From positions 1 through 64,000 of the forward strand of contig NZ_JAFREN010000011.1 in assembly GCF_017377505.1 (NCBI RefSeq): 64,000 nucleotides of DNA. The letters run 5' to 3'. The position numbers were made by a program, and so were the translations under genes. Source of the stretch: Enterococcus sp. DIV0212c. GTDB taxonomy: Bacteria > Bacillota > Bacilli > Lactobacillales > Enterococcaceae. Under the pieces are notes generated by a model. It did no database searches. It was not told the DNA's origin and was given only the letters and a program-made list of their open reading frames with translations. The first letter of the stretch is position 1, and every line of letters begins with the position of its first letter. Below are positions 32,454-40,570 of this stretch, piece after piece.

Positions 32454-35084
32454 CTATTTTTGTTCTATTGTTTGTTTATAAAATACATCTTTGCTACGAC
32501 GAATGATCACATATTGATACATACTAAAAATAACTAGACAGAGAATAGACACAGAACTTCCCAAGAGCAAACCGGGCGGCCTGTAAATAAATTCTACCTG
32601 ATGCTTTCCAGTTGGAATTGAGATACTTAAAAGACCATCATTGATCGTTCGAATCCCTACCTTTTTCCCATCTATTTTCGCCTGCCAACCTTTATCCGCT
32701 GGAATCGTCGTAAATAGAACTTGCTCTTTTCCCGTTGTAACCGAGGCTGTGGCTTTACGTCCACTCACTTGAAACGCTACGCCCTTTTCTTGGGCCTTTT
32801 GTACAGCTTCTGCAAATTTCACCGTATTTAGCATCATGACTGTCGGATCAAATAGTTCTAACTGATCCGTAGAATAAAAGGTTGCTTCCACCGTAATTTC
32901 TTGCGTTTTGTTATATTCACCTAAGGAATAAAATTGCCCAGTCTTGGCTAATTGCGTCTTTGTTTGCTGTTTGTCTGACACAACATGGACTTCGGTTCGA
33001 CCTTGTCCAGTAAAATCAGCTGGAAATAGGTCTAGGTACACTTGTGAGTTAGGTTTGACAGCCATTTTCCATTTGACTTTCAGTGGCTTATCTTTTTCCG
33101 TTGCTTTTAAAATCAACGTATTTTTATCATATTTAACGCCTTCACTCAAGATCGTATTCTCTGTTCCGATCATTTCTGGAAAGGCCGTTGTATACAGCGC
33201 TTCTTTATCTCCAGAAAGTGCCAACAAGAGACTTGCAGGATCATTTGCCGTCTCTTCATCATAGATTCCTTCATCTGTTAGAACACCCATCGGTAGTGCA
33301 TAACGGTTTTTATACAACTGATAATCACCACTCGTAGCTATCTTTTCGAAGCCCGTTTTAGACAAGTCAGCGTTTGATAAATTGTATTTAACCCCCATCA
33401 ATGCGTCCATTAAAACGGTATTGTTTTGATATCGGATAGACAAATTTGTATCATATGAGCGAAAACCTAATGTATTCATATAAAAAGAAGAATGGCGATT
33501 TCTGATTGATGAAAACATTCCGATGCCGCTATAGCCATAACGAAAGCTTTCATTAGGCGAACTGGCTGTGTTATTTTCGATCCGATAAAAGGACTTATTT
33601 TCGTCTTTGGTTTGTTTGACTAGTGTTTGGATCGCTTTGAAATCCTTAGTATAACCTGAGCGCTGTGTATATCCCCAATCGTCTTTGATCCCTTGCACTA
33701 GTAGTTGTGTATTCACCCCTAATTCTAAGAAAAAAATCCCTATAAAAAGATACAGCAGCATTTTCGTTTGACCTTTATCTTTATGATTGAAAAAGAAAAA
33801 CACTAAATAAACCGCTAGAAAAACCAAGGTTAGGATAAACGAAGTGTACGTTAAATAATCGTAATGATGACTTTTTGCTGTCAGGACTCTAACACCTGTA
33901 AAAAGTACCATCAAACCAATAAAAATATTGACTAACTGCTCAAAATCCTCTTTTTGATACACTGACCAGCCATATCCAGCCAATAGTAAAATCGTAAAAG
34001 AAAATAAAAAACTAAAACGAAAGAGAAACATATTGGGCGCATGAAGTCCATGCCAAAATAAATTTAGTGGCTCTATATAAAAACTGGCGACTAGTACAAG
34101 CAATAAAAGACCGTAACAAATTTTATCGCGCAATCGTATTTTTTTGCTCAAAAAGAAAAACAAGCAAAAAACGAGTGGCAACAAGCCCACATAAATAAAC
34201 GGAATCGAACCATAACGAGTTGTATCATAAACCCCGATCATATTTTTAATCACTAAATCCCAAGGTCCTGTGGCTGCGGTCTTAAAACTTTTTACCGTAG
34301 TCAACGCTTCCCCATTTGTCCGCAAATCGATCAAGGCTGGTAACAGTAAAATCATCGAAACACCCCCTGCTAGTAACGATGTCAACAAATAACTTGGCAA
34401 AGAGCTTCTATACCGTTTTTGATTTGTAAATAGTCGTGCAATAAAGTAAAGAAACGAATAAACACCGATCATAAAACCAATATAAAAATTGGATATAAAC
34501 AACAGAAAATAACTGATAAATAAAAGCCAAGGCTGGCGTTGATCCATAATAAGATGAATCCCTAAAATTACTAAAGGAAAGTAGATCAAACCGTCCAGCC
34601 ACATAATCATTTCTGAGTTTGCGATCGTAAATCCCATCAACGCATAACTAACACTCAACAACAGATTTCCCCATTTAGGTAGGTGAAAGGTTTTGTGAGA
34701 GAAAAACCAAAATGCTAGTCCAGCAAATCCAACTTTTATCAACGTTAAATAATAAATAAAGTCAGGGATATTCTGGTTATCAAAAAAATAAACAAAAGGG
34801 GTAAAGATACCGCCTAAATAATAACTGATCAATGATACATAATTTAATCCTAGAGAGCCAAACCAAGTGTAAAAAAGGCTCTGATCACTTTTCATCATAT
34901 TGTTGAAACTAGCAAAAAAATTCGCGTACTGACCAAATCCATCACTAGCTAAAATACTCGTCTTACTTCCTGGATAAATACCGATAGTAAGATAGACACC
35001 GACTAATATCAGTACCGGCACTATAAAACTTGCTGCGGCATATCTGACTCTTCCTGAAAAAAATAGTGATAGTTGTTTTTTCAT
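32454..35084 (-). CDS. YfhO family multi-spanning membrane protein
   Basis: This membrane protein has 876 aa. About a dozen transmembrane helices occupy residues 15-470 and resemble GT-C type glycosyltransferase topology. A large extracytoplasmic domain follows (about 480-845), and one last helix lies at about 848-866. Family signatures include SDGFGQY in the first loop and GKHQVEFIYRPPG before the last helix. Bacillus YfhO and its relatives are implicated in glycosylating lipoteichoic acid or other wall polymers. It is cotranscribed with the signal-peptidase-like genes (28-bp gap), so it may modify surface components made by this locus; the substrate is unknown. Confidence 0.85.
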   Translation of the reverse strand: MKKQLSLFFSGRVRYAAASFIVPVLILVGVYLTIGIYPGSKTSILASDGFGQYANFFASFNNMMKSDQSLFYTWFGSLGLNYVSLISYYLGGIFTPFVYFFDNQNIPDFIYYLTLIKVGFAGLAFWFFSHKTFHLPKWGNLLLSVSYALMGFTIANSEMIMWLDGLIYFPLVILGIHLIMDQRQPWLLFISYFLLFISNFYIGFMIGVYSFLYFIARLFTNQKRYRSSLPSYLLTSLLAGGVSMILLLPALIDLRTNGEALTTVKSFKTAATGPWDLVIKNMIGVYDTTRYGSIPFIYVGLLPLVFCLFFFLSKKIRLRDKICYGLLLLVLVASFYIEPLNLFWHGLHAPNMFLFRFSFLFSFTILLLAGYGWSVYQKEDFEQLVNIFIGLMVLFTGVRVLTAKSHHYDYLTYTSFILTLVFLAVYLVFFFFNHKDKGQTKMLLYLFIGIFFLELGVNTQLLVQGIKDDWGYTQRSGYTKDFKAIQTLVKQTKDENKSFYRIENNTASSPNESFRYGYSGIGMFSSIRNRHSSFYMNTLGFRSYDTNLSIRYQNNTVLMDALMGVKYNLSNADLSKTGFEKIATSGDYQLYKNRYALPMGVLTDEGIYDEETANDPASLLLALSGDKEALYTTAFPEMIGTENTILSEGVKYDKNTLILKATEKDKPLKVKWKMAVKPNSQVYLDLFPADFTGQGRTEVHVVSDKQQTKTQLAKTGQFYSLGEYNKTQEITVEATFYSTDQLELFDPTVMMLNTVKFAEAVQKAQEKGVAFQVSGRKATASVTTGKEQVLFTTIPADKGWQAKIDGKKVGIRTINDGLLSISIPTGKHQVEFIYRPPGLLLGSSVSILCLVIFSMYQYVIIRRSKDVFYKQTIEQK

Positions 35085-35112
35085 ATGATTCCTTTCTATT
35101 GCTAGATGATTT

Positions 35113-35715
35113 TTAGTGCAGTCTTCCTAAACGATCCAATGGGTAATAACGATACATCGCCACTCCTTCAATTTGTTTTGCTGTAACGAATCCAAAAGAA
35201 CGGCTGTCATTTGAATGATTGCGATTATCTCCTAACACAAAGTAGTTATCTTTAGGAATCTGTTTCATTCCTTTGATTTCTTTTGCAACAGCTTCATTCA
35301 CCATAATCTTGATTGTGCCATCTGGAAGTTGGGTAGACTGGCTATTTTTCAGCTCGAAGAGAAAGCTAGACGTGTCCTGATTTAAAAATAAACTCGTCCC
35401 CTCCAACCAAATAGAATCACCCGGCAAACCGATGACACGTTTTACATACGATTCTTTCTTCTTTTTCAGAGGATCAAGTGTGATGATCGCATATCGTTTT
35501 GGTACTTCTCCTTTGTTCACAAAAATCCGATCGCCATTTTCTAAAGTTGGAAACATCGAGGAGCCTTCCACAACATGCGTCTTTACTTTAAATAGAAATA
35601 ATAAGCACAGACAGACACAAAGAAAAAACACGCTGTTTGATACTAGATTTAATAGTTGTTTTTGTTTACGTTTCTTTTGAGCTCGTTGATTTTTATGTTT
35701 TATTTTTTTGTCCAT
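35113..35715 (-). CDS. Type I signal peptidase, catalytic residues intact
   Basis: This membrane-anchored serine protease removes signal peptides. It has 200 aa. A very basic N-terminus is followed by one transmembrane helix (about 22-43). The catalytic Ser is in GSSMFPT (about residues 51-57), the general-base Lys in VKRVIGLPGD (about 89-98), and box E is GDNRNHSNDSRSFG (about 162-175). It is paired with the catalytically degenerate paralogue 19 bp upstream. A dedicated signal peptidase beside surface-protein operons may process or assemble their products. Confidence 0.92.
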   Translation of the reverse strand: MDKKIKHKNQRAQKKRKQKQLLNLVSNSVFFLCVCLCLLFLFKVKTHVVEGSSMFPTLENGDRIFVNKGEVPKRYAIITLDPLKKKKESYVKRVIGLPGDSIWLEGTSLFLNQDTSSFLFELKNSQSTQLPDGTIKIMVNEAVAKEIKGMKQIPKDNYFVLGDNRNHSNDSRSFGFVTAKQIEGVAMYRYYPLDRLGRLH

Positions 35716-35734
35716 CTGTTTATCCTTTGATTTT

Positions 35735-36442
35735 TTAGTAGCTTGTCAGCTTATGTATGGGCCAAATCCTCATTTCAACAGTTCCAATAATTTCTTTTTT
35801 ATCTACTAATCCATAGTAGCGGGAATCTGATGAATAAGGACGATTATCTCCCAAGACTAAATATTTTCCTTCTGGTATTCGGTCTAATTTGGTATTAGGA
35901 ATTTGCGGCAAACGGAAATCGTCCGTCCATAACTCTTCATTTTGTTCTGCTCGTTTTAGTTGATTTTGTAAAAAACGCTCAATGGTTTCTTGTTGATTGA
36001 TAAAAAGTCGATCATTTTTGTATTGAATACTTTCCCCTGGCAGCCCAATTACACGACGAATCGATTTTTCTTCACTATCGGGTATTTTAAAATAAATCAA
36101 ATTAAATCGTCTAACGGTCCCAAAACGATTCACAAAAACTCGCTCACCATCGTTGACCGTTGGCGCCATGCCATATCCTTCACTTTTCGGTAAAGCAAAG
36201 ATAGTTTTCGATAGGAGAATAGAAAGAAAGAGCACGATAAAAATAGTTAATCCTATTTCTTTCCAAAGCTCTCTCATTGATTTTAGTTGTTTTCTTCGTT
36301 TCCGTAGCTTTTTTTTCTTTTTGAAAGAAGCACCGTTTATTCTTTTTATATTTTGTTGTGACTTGCGGATTTGGGGCTTTGGACGTTTTCTCTTTATGTT
36401 GTTATGGTTGTTTACCTTTTGTTTTTCAGTCATCGTTTTCAT
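35735..36442 (-). CDS. Signal peptidase I-like protein lacking both catalytic residues
   Basis: This 235-aa protein has the signal peptidase I fold signatures, but the Ser of G-x-S-M-x-P-T is Gly (GYGMAPT, codon GGC) and the Lys of K-R-V-I-G-L-P-G is Arg (RRVIGLPG, codon CGT). I checked both codons on the genomic strand. Box E (GDNRPYSSDSRYYG) is kept. The ~65-residue N-terminus is extremely basic and precedes one transmembrane helix. Pilus loci of Streptococcus pyogenes encode a SipA/LepA protein that also lacks the Ser/Lys dyad and acts in pilus assembly, so a non-proteolytic chaperone or assembly role is plausible. It overlaps no neighbour and lies 4 bp after the 221-aa membrane protein gene. 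Confidence 0.85.
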   Translation of the reverse strand: MKTMTEKQKVNNHNNIKRKRPKPQIRKSQQNIKRINGASFKKKKKLRKRRKQLKSMRELWKEIGLTIFIVLFLSILLSKTIFALPKSEGYGMAPTVNDGERVFVNRFGTVRRFNLIYFKIPDSEEKSIRRVIGLPGESIQYKNDRLFINQQETIERFLQNQLKRAEQNEELWTDDFRLPQIPNTKLDRIPEGKYLVLGDNRPYSSDSRYYGLVDKKEIIGTVEMRIWPIHKLTSY

Positions 36443-36446
36443 CTGC

Positions 36447-37112
36447 TTATTTTTTTTGTTTCAATGCATTTTCATTGATTTTAAAATAGGTAATGATTTT
36501 CGCTTGGATTTTTTGCGCTTTTTGCAGATCGTTGATGTACGTTTCACGCGTTTGGGCATTCTCCAGCATTTCAACACTTTGATTATTTAAATTTAGTCCT
36601 AACTCTTTGACTTGATTATAATAACGAGTCAATAAACGTTGCCCTTCGGTTGTTAATCTACCATCGGCTCCACGCATCCCAAAGCTTGATAGTTTTGCTG
36701 CTAATTCACGCAAATTATTCTCAGCCTTCTCTGGATTACCACTCTCACTCATGGTATTGATTTGATTCTTCGTTTCATTGAGCAAATAATACCCTTGGAC
36801 AATTCCTTCTGAATCTCGTTCTCCTAAGTTCGTTGCTTGATAATAACGTGCATAAAATGCCGTCCCGCTCATAATACAAGCAAGAAAAATACATATCACC
36901 AAATTCCAACCTTGTTTCTTGCATTTTACTTTGGATTTTTTCAATGCTCGTTTGATTTTTTTACGCTTTCGTGCGTTTTTTGTCCTGATTCTTGCAAGTT
37001 GCTGGACTTGCTTTCGAGTGCTAAAAAGGAAAATAATGCTCAGTAAAGAAAATAGCGCAAAGAGGATAGCACTTGATAATGTTCCGATAAATACCCAATC
37101 CAGTAATGACAT
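36447..37112 (-). CDS. Two-helix membrane protein with helical extracellular domain, unknown function
   Basis: This 221-aa protein has a transmembrane helix at about 7-30, then a strongly basic cytoplasmic loop (about 31-68, many Lys/Arg), a second helix at about 70-90, and a helical, Asn/Gln/Glu-rich exterior region (about 95-221). I do not recognise the family. It is the first gene of the group 221-aa protein, degenerate signal peptidase, active signal peptidase, YfhO and lipoprotein. The shared very basic cytoplasmic segments of these three small membrane proteins suggest they may form a complex; this is inference. Confidence 0.7.
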   Translation of the reverse strand: MSLLDWVFIGTLSSAILFALFSLLSIIFLFSTRKQVQQLARIRTKNARKRKKIKRALKKSKVKCKKQGWNLVICIFLACIMSGTAFYARYYQATNLGERDSEGIVQGYYLLNETKNQINTMSESGNPEKAENNLRELAAKLSSFGMRGADGRLTTEGQRLLTRYYNQVKELGLNLNNQSVEMLENAQTRETYINDLQKAQKIQAKIITYFKINENALKQKK

Positions 37113-37133
37113 ACTTCTATCCTCCTAAATTTA

Positions 37134-37378
37134 AAAGCGAGACAAATCGGTGAATCCTGTAGAAAATTAGGAAATTGGCATTGAAACGTTCTTTGTTTCA
37201 TTGTCACTTTATCTATTTTCCTAAGGATTGATTTGTGCAGCTAGATAACAATAAAAGCGTAGCGGGCTCGCTTTGCTCCGACTGAAAAATAGGAAATGAT
37301 GACTGTGGCGCTTTTTGCCTCATTCATCATTTATCTTTTTTCCGAGGAGCTAGCCCGTGCAGCTAGATAACTTACGGT
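37134..37378. repeat. Two tandem structured repeat units ending GTGCAGCTAGATAAC
   Basis: Two units of about 110-120 bp each end in GTGCAGCTAGATAAC. Each forms a long imperfect hairpin: in unit 1 the arms are ACAAATC..ATCC and GGATTGATTTGT, and in unit 2 GCGGGCTCGCT..GCTCC and GGAGCTAGCCCG. Each has an inner stem beginning AGGAAAT. They lie between the WxL-interacting protein gene and the membrane-protein gene and may terminate or process the transcript. Confidence 0.7.
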
Positions 37379-37393
37379 AACAACAGTCCAAAA

Positions 37394-38470
37394 TCAGCGT
37401 TTTTTACGCTTTGCTGCTGCTTTTCTTCTCTGATTATTTTTCTTTTTATTTATAAGTCGAACACTAACAAATACGACTAAGATCACCATTAGAACACCTA
37501 AAATGATCATGACGATCAACTGCCAATTGATACGATTTTCTTGAAGCAAGCTAACATCTTCTTGATTAAACTTGTCTGCTTCTTCATTTGTAATGGTGAA
37601 TTTTTCTTCCCACTCCCACTTTTCTCCTGTCTTAGCTGTAACTAAAATATGGGCACGATAATCTCCAGGCACCATTTTTTCGCCATTCATTGATACTGGA
37701 AAATTGATTTTAGAGTTAGGCGCCATCCGCATTTTTGTCTGCTTGGTTTCATAAAGAACTTCATCGGATTTTTCACCCATTATTTGAACATCTACTGCCA
37801 TATTGTCCAAGTAGGCCGATTGTATATTTGAAAAGTCGATGATAATAGTATTACGGTAATTTTTTAGATCCGCATATACCTTATTAAATTCTAAGTCAGG
37901 TTTGATTTTTTTATCTGTCTCTGTTAATAACATTCCTACTAAATAGGCATATTTATTCTTGATCATGCCTTCTTGCTTTTCTGATTCTTGATCTCTTTGA
38001 ATCATATAAATACCGCCGGAAATAACGCCGTCAAATGTGGTTTCGGGCATTTTGATATCAAGCGAATAATCGATTGTTTGCTTTGGTGGGATCACGACTG
38101 ATTCTTTGCCTTTGACAATTTCAGCAAAATCATATTTTAAAGATAGATCTTTCTCCAAACTTGAAGGGCCATTTTCTAAGACACCGTTACTATTTGTTTT
38201 TGTGCTATTCAAGCTGACATCAACCGTAATTTCCTTGTCAGAGTTATTGCTCATTTGAATCACTGTTGTCTGTTTTTGTCCTGGTTTCATTCTCAAATCG
38301 AAATAACTTACTTCTTTATGTTGATTCTCTGGATAGATTACTTTATAGGTAAATCCGCCAGCCGCAGCTTTTTCGCTTTCTTTATCTGCCAATACGCTAT
38401 TAGGCATTACAAAAAGCGCTATTGCTATGTACATGAAACTTATTGACCAAATGATTGCTTTTTTTCTCAT
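37394..38470 (-). CDS. WxL-interacting protein (DUF916/DUF3324), locus 2
   Basis: This 358-aa protein has the same domain order as the locus 1 copy. A signal peptide spans about 1-28. DUF916 (about 40-155) carries YFDLRMKPGQKQTTV and the segment DIKMPETTFDGVISGGIYM. DUF3324 (about 165-295) carries KYAYLVGMLL and MAPNSKINFPVSM. One transmembrane helix spans about 314-340, followed by a very basic tail. It would anchor the WxL proteins of this locus to wall and membrane. It follows the WxL gene by 93 bp. Confidence 0.92.
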   Translation of the reverse strand: MRKKAIIWSISFMYIAIALFVMPNSVLADKESEKAAAGGFTYKVIYPENQHKEVSYFDLRMKPGQKQTTVIQMSNNSDKEITVDVSLNSTKTNSNGVLENGPSSLEKDLSLKYDFAEIVKGKESVVIPPKQTIDYSLDIKMPETTFDGVISGGIYMIQRDQESEKQEGMIKNKYAYLVGMLLTETDKKIKPDLEFNKVYADLKNYRNTIIIDFSNIQSAYLDNMAVDVQIMGEKSDEVLYETKQTKMRMAPNSKINFPVSMNGEKMVPGDYRAHILVTAKTGEKWEWEEKFTITNEEADKFNQEDVSLLQENRINWQLIVMIILGVLMVILVVFVSVRLINKKKNNQRRKAAAKRKKR

Positions 38471-38563
38471 TCTTTTTGCCTTCTTTCAAAGAGAACAGGA
38501 CTCATCACAGAGATAAAGCTGATGAGTCTGTTCCAAACATACTTTTATTTTCTGACTTCTAGA

Positions 38564-39358
38564 TTATTCGCCTTCTTCAGGAATCCCAGAAGCTCGTGTA
38601 TCTGCAATCGTCCACGTAATTGTTGACGTGTATTCACTTGCTGTTGATAATTTATTATTTGCAGCTGGAATCCAAAGTTTTACCGATTTGTCTGCATTGT
38701 CATCAGCCATTTTACCGAAAACTAAATCAAAACGGCCAAACCCTTTATCGTCAGCATCTTGATTCACAAATTCTGATGGTGTTGTTCCATCTGTAGCTAA
38801 AACTTTTGTTGTTGGTGCGGCTGCAGGATTGATTTGGCCTGCATCACCAGTTGTTGTAAGACGGATATTATCATATGTGATTGTAGCAGCTTTCAATTCT
38901 TTACCTGCTGTATTCGTGAATGTTGACGCTTTTGCTGTTAACGTGTATTTGTTTGGCTTATCATCTGCACGTTCGTCTTTAAATGTAACAAAATTTGGCA
39001 TTTCAACTTCATTTGATTCATTGTCTTTTTCAGTTGTTTTAAAGCTTTTTGCGTGATATTCCCAACCACCAGCAGTTGCTGAAGTGATTTCATTTGTTCC
39101 AAAATCAAGTGGTGAAATAGCGATCACTTTCAATGGACCATTATCTGTATTTCCAGTTGGTTCAGTGATTTCAGGTCCATCGGTTTCTGGTGGTGTAATT
39201 GTATCTGTGCCCGTACCTTCTTGAGTGAATTTTACTTTACCTGTTGAAGAGTGAACTTTTTCATCGCCTCCGTCCGCTTTTGTTGCTGCTGGTAAAGCAA
39301 GTCCTATTCCGACTGCTGTTAATAATGCTGCTCCGCATAACTTTTGTGTTAATTTCAT
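38564..39358 (-). CDS. WxL domain cell-surface protein A, locus 2
   Basis: This secreted protein of 264 aa has a signal peptide at about 1-28 (KADGG). A Thr/Pro/Glu-rich linker follows, then one WxL domain. The proximal Trp motif is less clear here (GGWEYHAKSF, about 100-109), and the distal motif is STITWTIADT near the C-terminus. A strong AGGAAAC ribosome site precedes it. It is the smallest-linker member of the locus, and the second of two adjacent single-domain WxL genes. Confidence 0.9.
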   Translation of the reverse strand: MKLTQKLCGAALLTAVGIGLALPAATKADGGDEKVHSSTGKVKFTQEGTGTDTITPPETDGPEITEPTGNTDNGPLKVIAISPLDFGTNEITSATAGGWEYHAKSFKTTEKDNESNEVEMPNFVTFKDERADDKPNKYTLTAKASTFTNTAGKELKAATITYDNIRLTTTGDAGQINPAAAPTTKVLATDGTTPSEFVNQDADDKGFGRFDLVFGKMADDNADKSVKLWIPAANNKLSTASEYTSTITWTIADTRASGIPEEGE

Positions 39359-39387
39359 TTTTGTTTCCTCCCAAAATATTTTTTTAT

Positions 39388-40191
39388 TTATGGCAACTCA
39401 GATAATATCCAAGTTAACATCGTTTGATAGTGGACTGGGTCCTTTTTTGTTTTACCTGGTATGGATAAAGAGACCGCATTGTTTTGATAGATTGGCTGGT
39501 TGTTGAAGCCCGGATCTAAAAACGGTTGGCCATGTTGGTCGATTCTAGGACTTAAAGTATCTTTTCGCCCCTGGCCATTATCGATTGAAGCACCGAAGAT
39601 GATCGACCATGTCCCTTCACCTGTTCCTGGTTTTGCTTGAGCTAAGTCATACGTCTCACCAATATTGTTGATGTGAATCACTTCTTTTGAGACATTCGGC
39701 GCGTATGATGCGCTGTTGATTGAATTCGTCCATGATTGGTCAAGTGAGATCACGGAACCTTTTAATTCCTTGTTTTGTGCAGACTCATTAGTCAATTGCG
39801 TTTCTTGCCGGACTTGTAAGCTCCAGCCGCTGCCTTTTTCCCGATAATCTGAGAGTTGAACAAAATTTCCTCTCGCACCTGTTCCATCTAAAAATAGTTG
39901 GGCATTTGCATAATACACCTGATCTTTTTCTGAAATCACATTGCTCCAAAAATTCAACTGAGGAACAAAATCAAATCTTAATGAACCTTCTGTTGTGGGA
40001 CTTGGACCTGGATTGACTTCTTTATCTGGATGTTCTGGATCTACAACGCCTTTGGGGTACTCTCCATTAAATTTGATTTTCCCGCTTTCTGAAGGGCTAC
40101 GTGGTTCAGCATTCACACTTATCGGCTGCATAAAGGAAAAGAACATGATCATAGCTACTACTTGAAGAAATACGCTGTTCATTTTCAACAT
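39388..40191 (-). CDS. WxL domain cell-surface protein B, locus 2
   Basis: This secreted protein has 267 aa from ATG at 40191. The longer open frame to 40284 overlaps the upstream gene and adds a non-signal-like leader, so it was rejected; AGGAAGAG lies ten bases before 40191. A signal peptide spans about 1-28 (ISVNAE). A short Pro-rich stretch follows, then a WxL domain with GWSLQVRQETQL (proximal) and LTWILSELP (distal, at the C-terminus). It starts 7 bp after the stop of the small sortase-substrate gene. Confidence 0.88.
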   Translation of the reverse strand: MLKMNSVFLQVVAMIMFFSFMQPISVNAEPRSPSESGKIKFNGEYPKGVVDPEHPDKEVNPGPSPTTEGSLRFDFVPQLNFWSNVISEKDQVYYANAQLFLDGTGARGNFVQLSDYREKGSGWSLQVRQETQLTNESAQNKELKGSVISLDQSWTNSINSASYAPNVSKEVIHINNIGETYDLAQAKPGTGEGTWSIIFGASIDNGQGRKDTLSPRIDQHGQPFLDPGFNNQPIYQNNAVSLSIPGKTKKDPVHYQTMLTWILSELP

Positions 40192-40198
40192 AGACTGA

Positions 40199-40552
40199 TC
40201 ACTCTTCCTTTCTATTTTCCGTTTGTTTTTTCTTTTTACGTTTCCATAAAATAAACAACACAACGAAAACAATAAGGACAACACCGCTAAGTGCTACACT
40301 TTTTTTCACCAATTCTCCTGTAGATGGATATCTGCCTTTAGGTTTCGTAGAAATATCTGACTGAGACTGAGAAGTTGTTGCTGTATTCTCTGCTGAACTG
40401 CTGCTTTCTGTACTAGACTCATAAAAACCAATACCTGCACTTGTCTGGACCTGCCCTATTTCTTCCGCACTAACAGTCAAAAAACCGCCTAAACCAAGCT
40501 TGAAGCCAATAACAGAGATCAATAGGAAATAAACTATACTTTTTTTCTTCAC
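40199..40552 (-). CDS. Small sortase-anchored surface protein (YPSTG motif), locus 2
   Basis: This small predicted wall-anchored protein has 117 aa from GTG at 40552. GGAGG lies seven to eight bases upstream of the GTG, and the signal peptide starts there, whereas the ATG at 40570 would place the ribosome site inside the coding region. A Ser/Thr-rich linker precedes the sorting signal YPSTGE (about 76-81), a hydrophobic helix and a basic tail. It is the positional equivalent of the FPKTG protein of locus 1; both deviate at the Leu of LPXTG. Confidence 0.8.
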   Translation of the reverse strand: MKKKSIVYFLLISVIGFKLGLGGFLTVSAEEIGQVQTSAGIGFYESSTESSSSAENTATTSQSQSDISTKPKGRYPSTGELVKKSVALSGVVLIVFVVLFILWKRKKKKQTENRKEE

Positions 40553-40570
40553 TGCGTTTCCCTCCATCAT

